Source: Algoriphagus terrigena DSM 22685 (lineage in GTDB: Bacteria > Bacteroidota > Bacteroidia > Cytophagales > Cyclobacteriaceae). Taken from it: 64,000 nucleotides of DNA. A program made the position numbers and the translations under genes. The stretch is taken from assembly GCF_000429445.1 (NCBI RefSeq), contig NZ_KE386904.1, positions 517,998-581,997 of the forward strand. The letters run 5' to 3'. Position 1 is the stretch's first letter; each line of letters starts with the position of its first letter. Positions 25,479 through 33,230 of this stretch are shown in pieces. The notes beneath the pieces are model-generated. The model searched no databases, had not been told where the DNA came from, and worked only from the letters and a program-made list of their open reading frames with translations.

Positions 25479-26129
25479 ATGTATGATGTAAGACCCAATT
25501 TTATTATTGGATTTCATGGGTGCGAAGAAACTACAAGAGATGAACTTATATCAAAACCCAACGAATTGGTTTTTTCTACGAAGCCTTATGACTGGCTTGG
25601 TCACGGTATGTATTTTTGGGAAAATAATTATACCAGAGCAATACTTTGGGCTGAGGATAAAAAGCAAAAAGGAACTATAAAAAAACCAGCTGTCCTTGGA
25701 GCCGTAATCCACTTGGGTTATTCCTGTGATTTCCTTGATTCCAAATACATTCGACTTGTTCAACATTACTACACGTCATTTAAGAACCGCTCTGAAATTT
25801 CCGGAGATGAACTTCCCAAAAATAAGGATGTTCCTAGTGACCCCAACGGAGATTTGTTACTCAGAAACTTAGATTGTGCCGTAATCGAGCATATGCATCA
25901 ACAAATCTTCGAAAATTGGAAAAAGGAAATTGAAGAAAATGGGAATAGCAGCATTCGAAACTTCGACACAACCCGAGGTGTATTTACTGAAGGCGGACCT
26001 GCATTTGAAGGAGCTGGACTTTTCGAAAAAAGCCATATTCAGGTCTGTGTCGGAAACCCAAATTGTATTAAAGGATTTTTTATTCCCAGAGAGGAAGTGG
26101 CGTTTCCTCAGGAGGACGCGATCTTTTAA
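25479..26129 (+). CDS. Predicted PARP-like ADP-ribosyltransferase toxin
   Basis: A 216-residue soluble protein. The N-terminal 'IIGFHGCEETTRDEL' supplies the His-type NAD-binding motif, and 'KPYDWLGHGMYFWENNYTRA' gives the Tyr strand ('lGhGiYfwe'), followed by an Ala/Trp-rich helix (ILWAEDKK). The C-terminal segment 'SHIQVCVGNPNCIKGFFIPR' resembles the closing strand of the fold; the third catalytic residue of an H-Y-E/H-Y-Q triad cannot be fixed by eye. Similar proteins are widespread in bacterial toxin-antitoxin pairs; targets vary and are unknown here. It follows the small candidate antitoxin by 29 bp in an AT-rich accessory patch. Confidence 0.65.
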   Translation: MYDVRPNFIIGFHGCEETTRDELISKPNELVFSTKPYDWLGHGMYFWENNYTRAILWAEDKKQKGTIKKPAVLGAVIHLGYSCDFLDSKYIRLVQHYYTSFKNRSEISGDELPKNKDVPSDPNGDLLLRNLDCAVIEHMHQQIFENWKKEIEENGNSSIRNFDTTRGVFTEGGPAFEGAGLFEKSHIQVCVGNPNCIKGFFIPREEVAFPQEDAIF

Positions 26130-26180
26130 AAACACTTGAGCCTTCCAGAGTAGTAAGCTTCTCTTAATAAGATTCAAAAA

Positions 26181-26250
26181 TTTGTGGACAGGAATACCTT
26201 TTGGGCGAAAGTCAGCCCTGAGAAGGAAGTAAGATTAGACTGATCGGATA
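26181..26250 (+). pseudogene. Staphylococcal-nuclease-like fragment 2
   Basis: About 65 bp matching the start of fragment 1: TTTGTGGACAGGAATACCTT, GGGCGAAAGTCAGCCCTGA and GTAAGATTAGACTGATCGGA. It encodes 'FVDRNTFWAKVSPEKE' and then loses the frame. The left boundary (TTTGTGGAC) is the same as in fragment 1. Confidence 0.65.
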
Positions 26251-26401
26251 AAAAGACGAAATTGCCAACATCAGCGATTTGGCAATCGGACGGAATATAA
26301 GAACATCTTTACACCTACTAAAAACCGGCTTAGGCTGTCTTCCGTGAAACTTCTAAAGCTCTCCTCCCCTTAGCCACCGCCGTTTTTGACTCTATTTGAT
26401 T

Positions 26402-26969
26402 ATGTTAACTGAAAATGAATTTTATGAGCGTTATTCATCTTTCGAAAAAGAAAAACTGTTCGAGATCATTTTAAACAAAGACGGTTACCAAGAAAATGCA
26501 GTTTTTGCTGCAAAGCGAGTCGTTTTCAACAAAAATTTTTCAAATGAACTAGCTGAATTGATTGCATCCCATCAGGCCAGTACGATCGATAGACAATCAA
26601 TGGAATTGGAAATATTCACTCAGAAGGCTGAATACTATGCTAAAGCAGTAAAGTTTAAGAAAGAGAATAACGTTATAAATATTAGGACCTCAGAGATAAT
26701 CCGTTTTGAAGCGGCGCTCCAAAATGAATCAATAGATTATTTTAGTGAAGACAAGAATGTTGATGCTTTTATGGCACACTTCCCCACCCACTCATATTTT
26801 TTTTCTTAAAGAAGACTTGGAGGCAGTGAATGTGATAGTGAAACAACTCCAGATGACCGACCCGCATCTTGATCAAAGGCCTTTTTTGAAATTTGAACTG
26901 AAGGTAGTTGCAATTGCTTTGGCGGTTCTTGTTTGCTTAGCTCTAATAATTGGAATAGTAAGTCAATGA
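26402..26969 (+). pseudogene. Tail-anchored hypothetical membrane protein broken by a frameshift at a T8 run
   Basis: From ATG 26402 (MLTENEFYERYSSFEKEKLF) the frame runs to 'MAHFPTHSYFFS' and stops at 26809. Shifting one base within the run of eight T at 26797-26804 continues as 'FFLKEDLEAVNVIVKQLQMT' and a C-terminal membrane span ('VVAIALAVLVCLALIIGIV') ending SQ at 26969. The joined protein is about 189 residues with a helical soluble part and a tail anchor. The shift may be a mutation, a sequencing error in the homopolymer, or phase-variable slippage. A vestige of a paralogue's 3' end is at 41476-41560. Confidence 0.6.
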
Positions 26970-27466
26970 GATCCTCTCCTTTTGCCAAGGTTATGAGGTG
27001 AATTTGCATTTTTTATTTTTTTAGACTGAGTGTGGCGGTGACACTCGCTGAGGCGAAGAGTTCAAAATTCCCGGGTAGTGGATCGGGTTGTTGCACACCT
27101 CCCTGCAGTCTGGCCCCTTCGCTAGATTAACCCTTCATTGGTCAATCCTTTACGCTCAGTCTTACCGGAAAGATTTTTAACGCTCGGTTGCTTCGCACCA
27201 GCCCTGCAGCCTGGCCCCTTCGCTAAATCTTTCCACCGGAAAGATTTTTAACGCTCGGTCCTCCCCAGCCCCCTTTGTAAACAAACTTTTCCAAAACGAA
27301 GAACCCGGTTCAAGGGGGAGTTGCGGCGTGGTGACTGGGAAATTTGTAACTCATGTCTAACCAGAAAGCCGCTAGCGGTAACACTGACGGCGGCGGCGGA
27401 TTCCAGTCCAGCTTCTGGAGAAGCAGGACAACGGGAACCATCGAAAATTGAATTAACTTTACAGAC
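26970..27466. repeat. Repeat-filled gap with two variable-stem repeats
   Basis: Variable-stem units lie at 27101-27165 (arms around GATTAACC/GGTCAATC, imperfect) and 27201-27262 (AATCTTTCC/GGAAAGATT, loop ACC). 27266-27325 is a shortened CCCCC...CAAGGGGGAGTTGC repeat, and 27410-27434 carries the AGCTTCTGGAGAAGCAGGAC block. The first 100 bp (26975-27070) resemble 41500-41600. No gene is supported. Confidence 0.75.
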
Positions 27467-27622
27467 ATGAAAGCGAAGAAAAAACTAGAAGGAGCCGGTA
27501 AGCTGGGGGTAAAAGTCGTAAAGAGCTATTCTTTGGCGACATCCCCGAAAAAGGTTCTCTTTCCTGAAAAGCTTGAGTTTGCAAACAAGGTGGTTTCCAA
27601 TCTTAAGTGGAAAGCGAGTTGA
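27467..27622 (+). CDS. Possible small basic protein
   Basis: A 51-residue frame from ATG 27467 (MKAKKKLEGAGKLGVKVVKS) ending 'NKVVSNLKWKAS'. It is rich in Lys with an even amino-acid spread and starts just after a repeat block, but there is no recognised family, and composition alone cannot show it is expressed. The terminator at 27809 is 190 bp downstream. It could be a chance frame. Confidence 0.3.
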   Translation: MKAKKKLEGAGKLGVKVVKSYSLATSPKKVLFPEKLEFANKVVSNLKWKAS

Positions 27623-27808
27623 AATAGATAGATTTTTTTGATTCTCCGCAATTTTACCAATAGGGCAAAATAGACGGATCAATTAGGGGATAATCGTCCA
27701 CATGCCACCGTCGAGGGTCCACAGCAAAGCACCTTCAAAACATAAAGCCATCCGATATTTGGCTACTTGTAACAAATCGAATAATCAGAATAGATTAAAA
27801 AAAAAAAA

Positions 27809-27833
27809 ATGGAACCACGATTGGTTCCATTTT
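27809..27833. terminator. Intrinsic terminator
   Basis: A 9-bp stem ATGGAACCA/TGGTTCCAT with loop CGAT, preceded by a long A run (12-13 A) and followed by TTTTCTGTTTT. It could act on both strands and lies between the small frame at 27467 and the nuclease fragment at 27878. Confidence 0.75.
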
Positions 27834-27877
27834 CTGTTTTACGCTGGGGGAAACAGCACCCGATTGATCTTTGGGTG

Positions 27878-28061
27878 CGGGTTCGCCGAAGAACCTCATG
27901 GCCTTTATAAGGTCAGTAAGTTCGTGGACGGGGATACTTTCTGGGTGAGAGTCAGCCCTGAAAAGGATCTAAAGGTTAGATTGATCGGAGTAGACACCCC
28001 GGAGGTTAAATGGGAAGGGCTGACCGAAGAGCAACCCTGCGGAAAAGAGGCCTCTGAATAA
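27878..28061 (+). pseudogene. Staphylococcal-nuclease-like fragment 3
   Basis: It encodes 'EEPHGLYKVSKFVDGDTFWV', 'RVSPEKDLKVRLIGVDTPE' and 'VKWEGLTEEQPCGKEASE', then stops at 28061. It extends further 5' than fragments 1 and 2 and so preserves the first strand (LYKVSKFVDGDTFW), but lacks the signal peptide and everything after the first third. The 230 bp from 28062 to 28292 hold no gene. Confidence 0.75.
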
Positions 28062-28292
28062 CATTCCAATAGCGACGAAAACCCCTTAAATAAGGAATGC
28101 CAATTCCGGTTTACCCGAAAAAATCGGGGCAGGCACTGCAACTGGAGTTTACCTGATCGAGATTTGATTGCTATGCCATTCGGTGACACTAGGATAGGTG
28201 GTATGAGACCTGTGCACCGAGGCGTAGGCACACCTCGTCAACTTAACGGTTGACGAGGCCGTCTACTCACCTGAGCGTTCGTGCTATGTAAT

Positions 28293-29081
28293 CTATTTTC
28301 TGTATAAATATAAGTATCCGCCAGTCGCACTAACAAACTGTCCAGGATTGGCTCCTTTAAATTTTAGACCGAGTGTAATTTCCTTATGCGGAAATCCATC
28401 AATTATATTGGATGATTGATAGAGTGTACGGGTTGAATTGCTGGTAGCCGTTATTTTGCTACCAGCAATTTCAATATTGTCAGTGATATTAAATAATTCG
28501 ATAGAATTGGTGTTGTCAGCGTGCGGCACATCCGTCCAAATAGTATAAATCACCGAATCAATTCCTGCAAAATCATCGATATTAAATTTTTGAATATTAT
28601 TCACCCCCTCAGAGATTACTTGTGATCCATCAATGCTGACGTTACCTGGCAACGTGAACCTTATTTGTTTGTCAAACATTCCGTCTACGCCATTGCAAAT
28701 ATACTTTGAAATTTCAATTTCTGAATCGTCCAGAATTCCATTTCTATTTATATCACTACCGGAATTAACCTCTATACCACCATTAGAACATATATTTCCG
28801 GCAGAAATTTCTTCGGTTAAGATTAGACTGTTTACGCCATCATTTCCTGCTGTGCCGTTTTCCCCACTACAAACGTACTTAGCTGAAGTAAATTCATTAT
28901 TATCCAATATTCCATTTTTATTTGAGTCTATTCCAGATATAATCTTAATTCCACCGTTGGGGCAATTCTGTCCGGCTAGTTCGTCACTAATATCTAGTAG
29001 GCTTGTTTGCCCCTCTGGTCCTTCGAAGAGTGAACATCCAGTTAAAACAATTGATAATGTGTAAATACTGACTTTTCTCAT
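28293..29081 (-). CDS. DUF7151-repeat surface lipoprotein
   Basis: A 262-residue protein with a lipoprotein signal (MRKVSIYTLSIVLTGC, lipobox Cys-16). Two tandem ~45-residue repeats follow: 'NCPNGGIKIISGIDSNKNGI...NEFTSAKYVCSG' and 'ICSNGGIEVNSGSDINRNGI...SEIEISKYICNG'. Each has a Cys pair and a DxNxNGxLD calcium-loop-like motif. The C-terminal 120 residues are a beta-rich domain. I recognise the repeat as DUF7151-type; such proteins are exported lipoproteins of unknown role. It is a single gene, AT-rich like its surroundings, with no operon partners. Confidence 0.7.
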   Translation of the reverse strand: MRKVSIYTLSIVLTGCSLFEGPEGQTSLLDISDELAGQNCPNGGIKIISGIDSNKNGILDNNEFTSAKYVCSGENGTAGNDGVNSLILTEEISAGNICSNGGIEVNSGSDINRNGILDDSEIEISKYICNGVDGMFDKQIRFTLPGNVSIDGSQVISEGVNNIQKFNIDDFAGIDSVIYTIWTDVPHADNTNSIELFNITDNIEIAGSKITATSNSTRTLYQSSNIIDGFPHKEITLGLKFKGANPGQFVSATGGYLYLYRK

Positions 29082-29981
29082 ATTTTATTATTTATTTGTT
29101 AGTTTAAATATTTTATTTGGCACAACTGGATTCAGCTTGGAGAAGACCGGCATTCGAACACGTTCACTTCCTGCCTACTCTTAAATTCTTATAGATACTG
29201 ATTTTCCATTATTAGTATTACTGCCTGCTGTATCCAAGGTGTTGTGCAGTTTTTCCAAAACTCCATTACACCGTCAAGTCCCTTTTTAATCCTTTGAACG
29301 CCCCTACTTTCTCAATTGCAAGTAGTCCACATTTACATATGGCTCTGCACTTGAACCGGCGTCGTGCCTTAAGGTCAGTTTTTCGTCTTTAAGTCCGAAA
29401 ATTGATTCTATTGAGATTATGTGTCCAGTTTGCAGTTGACTACTGCCCAGGCTTCGCCCTTTCAGTCCCAGTGACCAGTGATTGACGGGAACTTGCGGGA
29501 TAAATGGGTGACCCTGGCGATTTGCTTCTCAGCCGAGGCAGATCGCGATTACGACTGAGTAATAAAATTACTCGGTCATCTTGGATTTGCAAGATGCCGG
29601 GGCATAGTTTTAAAAGGGAAGCACCTCAAGTACTGGTTTACAGGCCAAAAGGCAAAGGGAAAAGGGTAAAAACGGGTCAAGGTCACTGCTCCTTTTTGAA
29701 TTAGATAGGTTTGACTGCGTGCTTGCTTTCAAACTTCGGGAGTCTCGTCTCTGTGTCCTTTGGCTTGAGGAACAAGAATAAAAGTTCAACAGGAGGCAAA
29801 AATGGGAGTTTTTGAGCCTTTCTGAAGAGCCTCAAACCGCGCTTTACAAAGCCATAACCTGTTTTTATCGAAGGAACGACGGTGAAGGCAGGGTCTACCG
29901 ATCCTGTAATTTTCTCTTTTCCCGCCCGTTGCCCGGAGGCAGCTATTAAAAAATGAGTATTTTTTGGACTAAAATCTTTAG
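29082..29981. repeat. Intergenic region with the ~280-bp repeat, copy 2
   Basis: 29445-29725 is the second copy of the element at 2545-2825 (same landmarks and order; hairpin CGACTGAGTAATAAAATTACTCGGTC at 29550-29575). A GCAGT word precedes it (CAGTTTGCAGTTGAC at 29428). 29082-29440 and 29726-29981 show no gene. Confidence 0.7.
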
Positions 29982-30557
29982 ATGGAACCTGAACAAGCCC
30001 AGTCCCCCGAGGTGAGTTCCAAGCCCGGCCCGCTACGAAAGTGGAGCGCTGACCGGCTGTTGGGAATCTCAGCAATATCCGTATCCTTCATGACCTTCTT
30101 GGTCCTGATCTATCAGACACAGATCATCCGGGAGCAGCAATTGCTTTCTGCCTTGCCCTATCTCCAAACAGGCAACATCGGGTTTTCCGCTCCCGACTAC
30201 ACCTTCTATCTAAAGAATGAGGGAGTAGGACCCGCTTTTATCGAAGATATTGTCATCAAATACAAGGGTGAGGTCTGGGAAGGAAAAGACCTGGCAGAGT
30301 TTTTAATGGAGGCGGATTCTGTAGTCGGTCGATTGCCCAATATCTACTACTCCAATGTAAAACCGGGCATGCTGATTCCGGCGGGAGGAAGTTTGTCGGT
30401 GATTGACGTGCGACAAGATCATCAAACCTCTCTCAAGTTCGCTGATATCCTTTCCAATTATGAAAAACAGGGCTATGGATTTGAGTTGATCTATTCCTCG
30501 GTCTATGGCGAAAGGTGGAAGATTACCGACCAGTCCATTGCGCCTGAGAAATTGTAG
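29982..30557 (+). CDS. Single-span membrane protein, paralogue of the protein at 56458-56991
   Basis: A 191-residue protein: a short basic N-terminus, a membrane span (residues 27-45, LLGISAISVSFMTFLVLIY), then a beta-rich domain. Its order of motifs matches the 177-residue protein at 56458: 'IIREQQLLSALPYLQT' versus 'IFKEQQYASVWPYLQT', then 'LKNEGVGPAFIEDIVIKYKG' versus 'IENKGVGPAIVKSFEYTYKG', and a C-terminal 'SVYGERWKI' versus 'DVYGNCWQL'. The family appears common in Bacteroidota, but I know no function. It stands alone between repeats. Confidence 0.65.
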   Translation: MEPEQAQSPEVSSKPGPLRKWSADRLLGISAISVSFMTFLVLIYQTQIIREQQLLSALPYLQTGNIGFSAPDYTFYLKNEGVGPAFIEDIVIKYKGEVWEGKDLAEFLMEADSVVGRLPNIYYSNVKPGMLIPAGGSLSVIDVRQDHQTSLKFADILSNYEKQGYGFELIYSSVYGERWKITDQSIAPEKL

Positions 30558-30862
30558 CGTTGTCAGGTTGTCTGCGGAGCTGTTGCGGGATGCTGGATGA
30601 CCGATGCCTGATGGGGGATGTCGGAGAGTTGCGGCGGAATGAATTGAGTAACGGAACGCGTGCCGTAGGTTCGACAGATGGGTAGCCGTGATTCGCCTTG
30701 GCACAGGGATACTGTAAGAATCAGGAAGCTGGTGTCGAGGGACGGAGCGGAAAGCTGGAAGAGTTTTCTAGTCTCCCTGTCAGCGAGTTGAAAAAATACA
30801 GAATAAGTCTGTAGTTTGATTCATCAACTTGATTGAAACCCGCAATAGACCCTCTCCTACCC
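30558..30862. repeat. CCTCGGC-type repeat and duplicated S41-gene leader
   Basis: 30696-30747 is a divergent CCTTGGCACAG...TGTCGAGGGACGGAG block. 30757-30862 duplicates the leader of the S41 gene at 49210-49314 ('GGAAGAGTTTTCTAGTCTCC', 'CTGTAGTTTGATT', 'CAACTTGATTGAAACCCGCA'), so the promoter of that gene has been copied here. Confidence 0.75.
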
Positions 30863-31035
30863 ATGAAAATACTTTTTCTCAGGCTGTTTTTGGTGTATTA
30901 GTTATGAACACCTTCCTTTTCTGTTTTGGTAAGACCAGGACTGACCGGGAGATTGACAATTCGCTTGCGTTTTCAAAAGCATACGGCTATGTAAAATACT
31001 TTCATCCCAGTTCTGAAAGCGAACAGGTGGACTGG
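30863..31035 (+). pseudogene. Truncated, frameshifted copy of the S41 protease 5' end
   Basis: It matches 49315-49488 almost base for base (ATGAAAATACTTTTTCTCAG, then GGCTATGTAAAATACTTTCA), but one T is missing in the TGTTTTTTGG run, which closes the frame after about eleven codons. The match ends abruptly at 'CAGGTGGACTGG', where an unrelated sequence begins. Confidence 0.8.
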
Positions 31036-31519
31036 CTGGGATTCTTGGAAAATGGAACGCCACGGTCTTTTATATCAACCGGAGAAAAAACTGGCTGCTG
31101 TTTAATCCCCAGACCCACTATTCGGTGATCCTGGAAAACATCACCGCCAAAGAACTGCCTAATATCCAGGAAAAATTTCGGGAGGAATTCCTTCTACAGT
31201 TGGTCGTAGACGGGATCGATATCACCCAAAACAAGTCGACTGGCTCGTGGAAGACGTCAGGCTCCACTCTACCGATGCCGACCGGAGCGCTTTGGGGTAT
31301 ATCAATGAGATATTGTATACGATAGATTGTTATCAAGATCCGGAGTACTACAAGAGCCTCGCCGAAATAAACGTCTATCTCAACGACAGTATCTTCAGTC
31401 TCGACGGCTCATCCAGATACACCCGGCTTACCAAACCCAAAGAGGAAATGGAAAAAATACTAAAGGCATATATGGGTACAGAACAAGACATGGACGTTGG
31501 TTCGAAATCCTTGAATTAA
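31036..31519 (+). pseudogene. Decayed DUF6933-like gene fused to the S41 fragment
   Basis: Pieces in changing frames read 'KNWLLFNPQTHYSVILENI', 'ELPNIQEKFREEFLLQLVV', 'DRSALGYINEILYTIDCY' and 'EINVYLNDSIFSL'. The pattern (aromatic 'lLfvn..T.ysVil', 'LgxiNd', 'LN..P...i') recalls DUF6933 proteins, lacking the first ~40 residues. At least two frameshifts are needed to join the pieces. The family call is tentative. Confidence 0.45.
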
Positions 31520-31621
31520 GGATCGAATTACCTAGCTACTGTCGCGCTTGCTTTTTTTCCAGAAAACCCTATTTTTCAGTAGTCATTCGGATGAAAACCA
31601 CCTGGTTAAGAGATAATCACT

Positions 31622-31969
31622 GTGATCGGATTCTGGACTCCGCATAAACAAACCTGCCCATGTGCTACTAATTTTTCCGACCGCCAATGGCTTCAAGAGC
31701 TGTCTTCTGACGAACTGTATGCGCCTTGGGTCCAGCAGTTGGATGCTTTCGAGGGGCAGCATTATGTCAACGGTTTTGCCCATCCCCAAGTGTATATCCT
31801 GACTAATGACCCGGATAAACCCATTGCAAAGATGGGATGGGGACTCCTGCCACACTGGGCCAATAAGAACTTCATCCAAAAGAGTACCTTGAACGCCATG
31901 GTGGAAACCCCGGAAAAAACGGAACATCTCAAAAGAGAAAAGAAAATTGGGGAAGATTACTCCATGTAA
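31622..31969 (+). pseudogene. Truncated SRAP (HMCES/YedK-like) protein
   Basis: The frame (GTG 31622) encodes 'QHYVNGFAHPQVYILTNDPD' and 'KPIAKMGWGLLPHWANKNFI' followed by 'KSTLNAMVETPEK'. These are central SRAP-domain strands ('WGLiPhW', 'lNARvET', here with Met for Arg). SRAP proteins crosslink to abasic sites in single-stranded DNA through Cys-2; the N-terminal Cys start and the whole C-terminal half (catalytic His) are missing, giving 115 instead of ~230 residues. It is very likely inactive. Confidence 0.65.
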
Positions 31970-31985
31970 CACGGATCAAATTGAC

Positions 31986-32855
31986 CTAAGACAGGTATTT
32001 CTTTTTGTAAACCAACGGTGTCATCCCGGTAATTTTATTGAAATGCCGATAGAAATTTGACACATTGTTAAAGCCGCATTCATAACAAATTACCTCAATC
32101 GGCAACTTGTCTTCGATCAAGGCCCGACAGACATTGGATATCCGAATCTCGATCAAAAATTCGAAAAAGGTTTTATTGGTCATGGTTTTGAAATACCTGC
32201 AAAAACTGGACACACTTAGGCTGGCAATTGCGGCAATGTTCTCCAAGCTGATCTCATTCGGGTAATTTGTGAGCACGTAGCTATAGATCTTATCCAATCG
32301 CTGCATCTCTGAAACGTTGCCGAGATGACTGTTGGCGTAACCGGGAGAGATGGTTTCGTATTCAGAACTGGATTCGAGGATCTGGAGTATCTTTAAGAGA
32401 TGAATTACCCGCTCCAATTGACCTGCTTTTTCTGTTTTATATAAGATCTTCGCGAGTTTTCTTTTTGTATCGCCGTGAATAATCATTCCTTTTTTTGCCT
32501 TCTCCAGTAAACCCGAAATACACTGGGTTTCGGGCAGAGCCAAAAAATCTCTCCCAAGGCAGGTAGGGAGAAATTGCAGTACAAAAGCTTCTACCTCGAC
32601 CTCAGGATTTCCCTGGAAATATCCTTCTGCGCAACGCCAGGTATGAGGCAAGTTCTCTCCCAATAGAATCAGATCGCCATCAGAAAATGTGCTCACCGTA
32701 TCTCCGATGTATTGGGTCCCGTGTCCCTTGATAATGTAGTGTAGCTCCAGCTCAGGATGGAAATGCCAGATTGTCCCAAAATTGGGTCGCCTATCATGTC
32801 GGAGGCTGAACGAATTCGCAGAGGTGATAGGGACTTTATGAAAATGAGGTTTCAT
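31986..32855 (-). CDS. AraC-family transcriptional regulator of the polysaccharide locus
   Basis: A 289-residue protein with an N-terminal cupin ligand-binding domain (residues 20-100, 'WHFHPELELHYIIKGHGTQY', 'GDLILLGENLPHTW') and a C-terminal pair of HTH motifs (residues 190-289, 'ISLENIAAIASLSVSSFCRY', 'LPIEVICYECGFNNVSNFYR'). It is divergent from the SusC gene, 375 bp apart, and is the natural regulator of the SusCD/sialidase-like/aldolase operon, probably responding to a sugar or metabolite. Confidence 0.9.
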   Translation of the reverse strand: MKPHFHKVPITSANSFSLRHDRRPNFGTIWHFHPELELHYIIKGHGTQYIGDTVSTFSDGDLILLGENLPHTWRCAEGYFQGNPEVEVEAFVLQFLPTCLGRDFLALPETQCISGLLEKAKKGMIIHGDTKRKLAKILYKTEKAGQLERVIHLLKILQILESSSEYETISPGYANSHLGNVSEMQRLDKIYSYVLTNYPNEISLENIAAIASLSVSSFCRYFKTMTNKTFFEFLIEIRISNVCRALIEDKLPIEVICYECGFNNVSNFYRHFNKITGMTPLVYKKKYLS

Positions 32856-33230
32856 TGTCTATTCGGTTGTTCGGATTAAGGTGGTTTACAGTCGAGACAA
32901 CGATGAGTACGCCGCCGTTGTAGGATCTGAATTTTTATTTCGTTTGCAATCGATTACATACGGGATATGTAGGGGTAATGACGGTAAGATAGTATAGTTA
33001 TTTGGCAAAATATGACAATGCCCCATTTTGGTTTTAGGTCATATTTGTTTTGATCATTTAACTCACTCAAGAATTAATAGGAGTATAGATGGATGAAGTG
33101 CCGGAAAGTGAGAGTGGATATTGCCGGTTACATGCCCCGTTTGGACAGCAAAAAACAAACGAGTCGCATAAGAATTTTAAGATTAGTTTTTAGTAGAGTC
33201 AGTCGATACCTAAACCCAAAACCGAAAAAC
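32856..33230. promoter_or_regulatory. Divergent promoter region between the AraC and SusC genes
   Basis: A 375-bp gap with no gene. It is AT-rich at 32930-33090 and must hold promoters for both directions. A longer frame that would extend SusC upstream to 33093 lacks a signal peptide at its start and is not used. No clear operator repeat was seen. Confidence 0.5.

Noticed and set aside
27420..27463. Short glycine-rich frame ending in repeat DNA (from about 27354)
   Set aside because: Its second half is the AGCTTCTGGAGAAGCAGGAC repeat; no support as a gene.
29701..30075. 124-residue minus-strand frame near the ~280-bp repeat
   Set aside because: It overlaps the start of the plus-strand membrane-protein gene and repeat sequence, with no recognisable features.
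33093..33230. 46-codon upstream extension of the second SusC gene
   Set aside because: The signal peptide starts at ATG 33231; the extension is basic, of unlike composition, and lies in the divergent promoter region.
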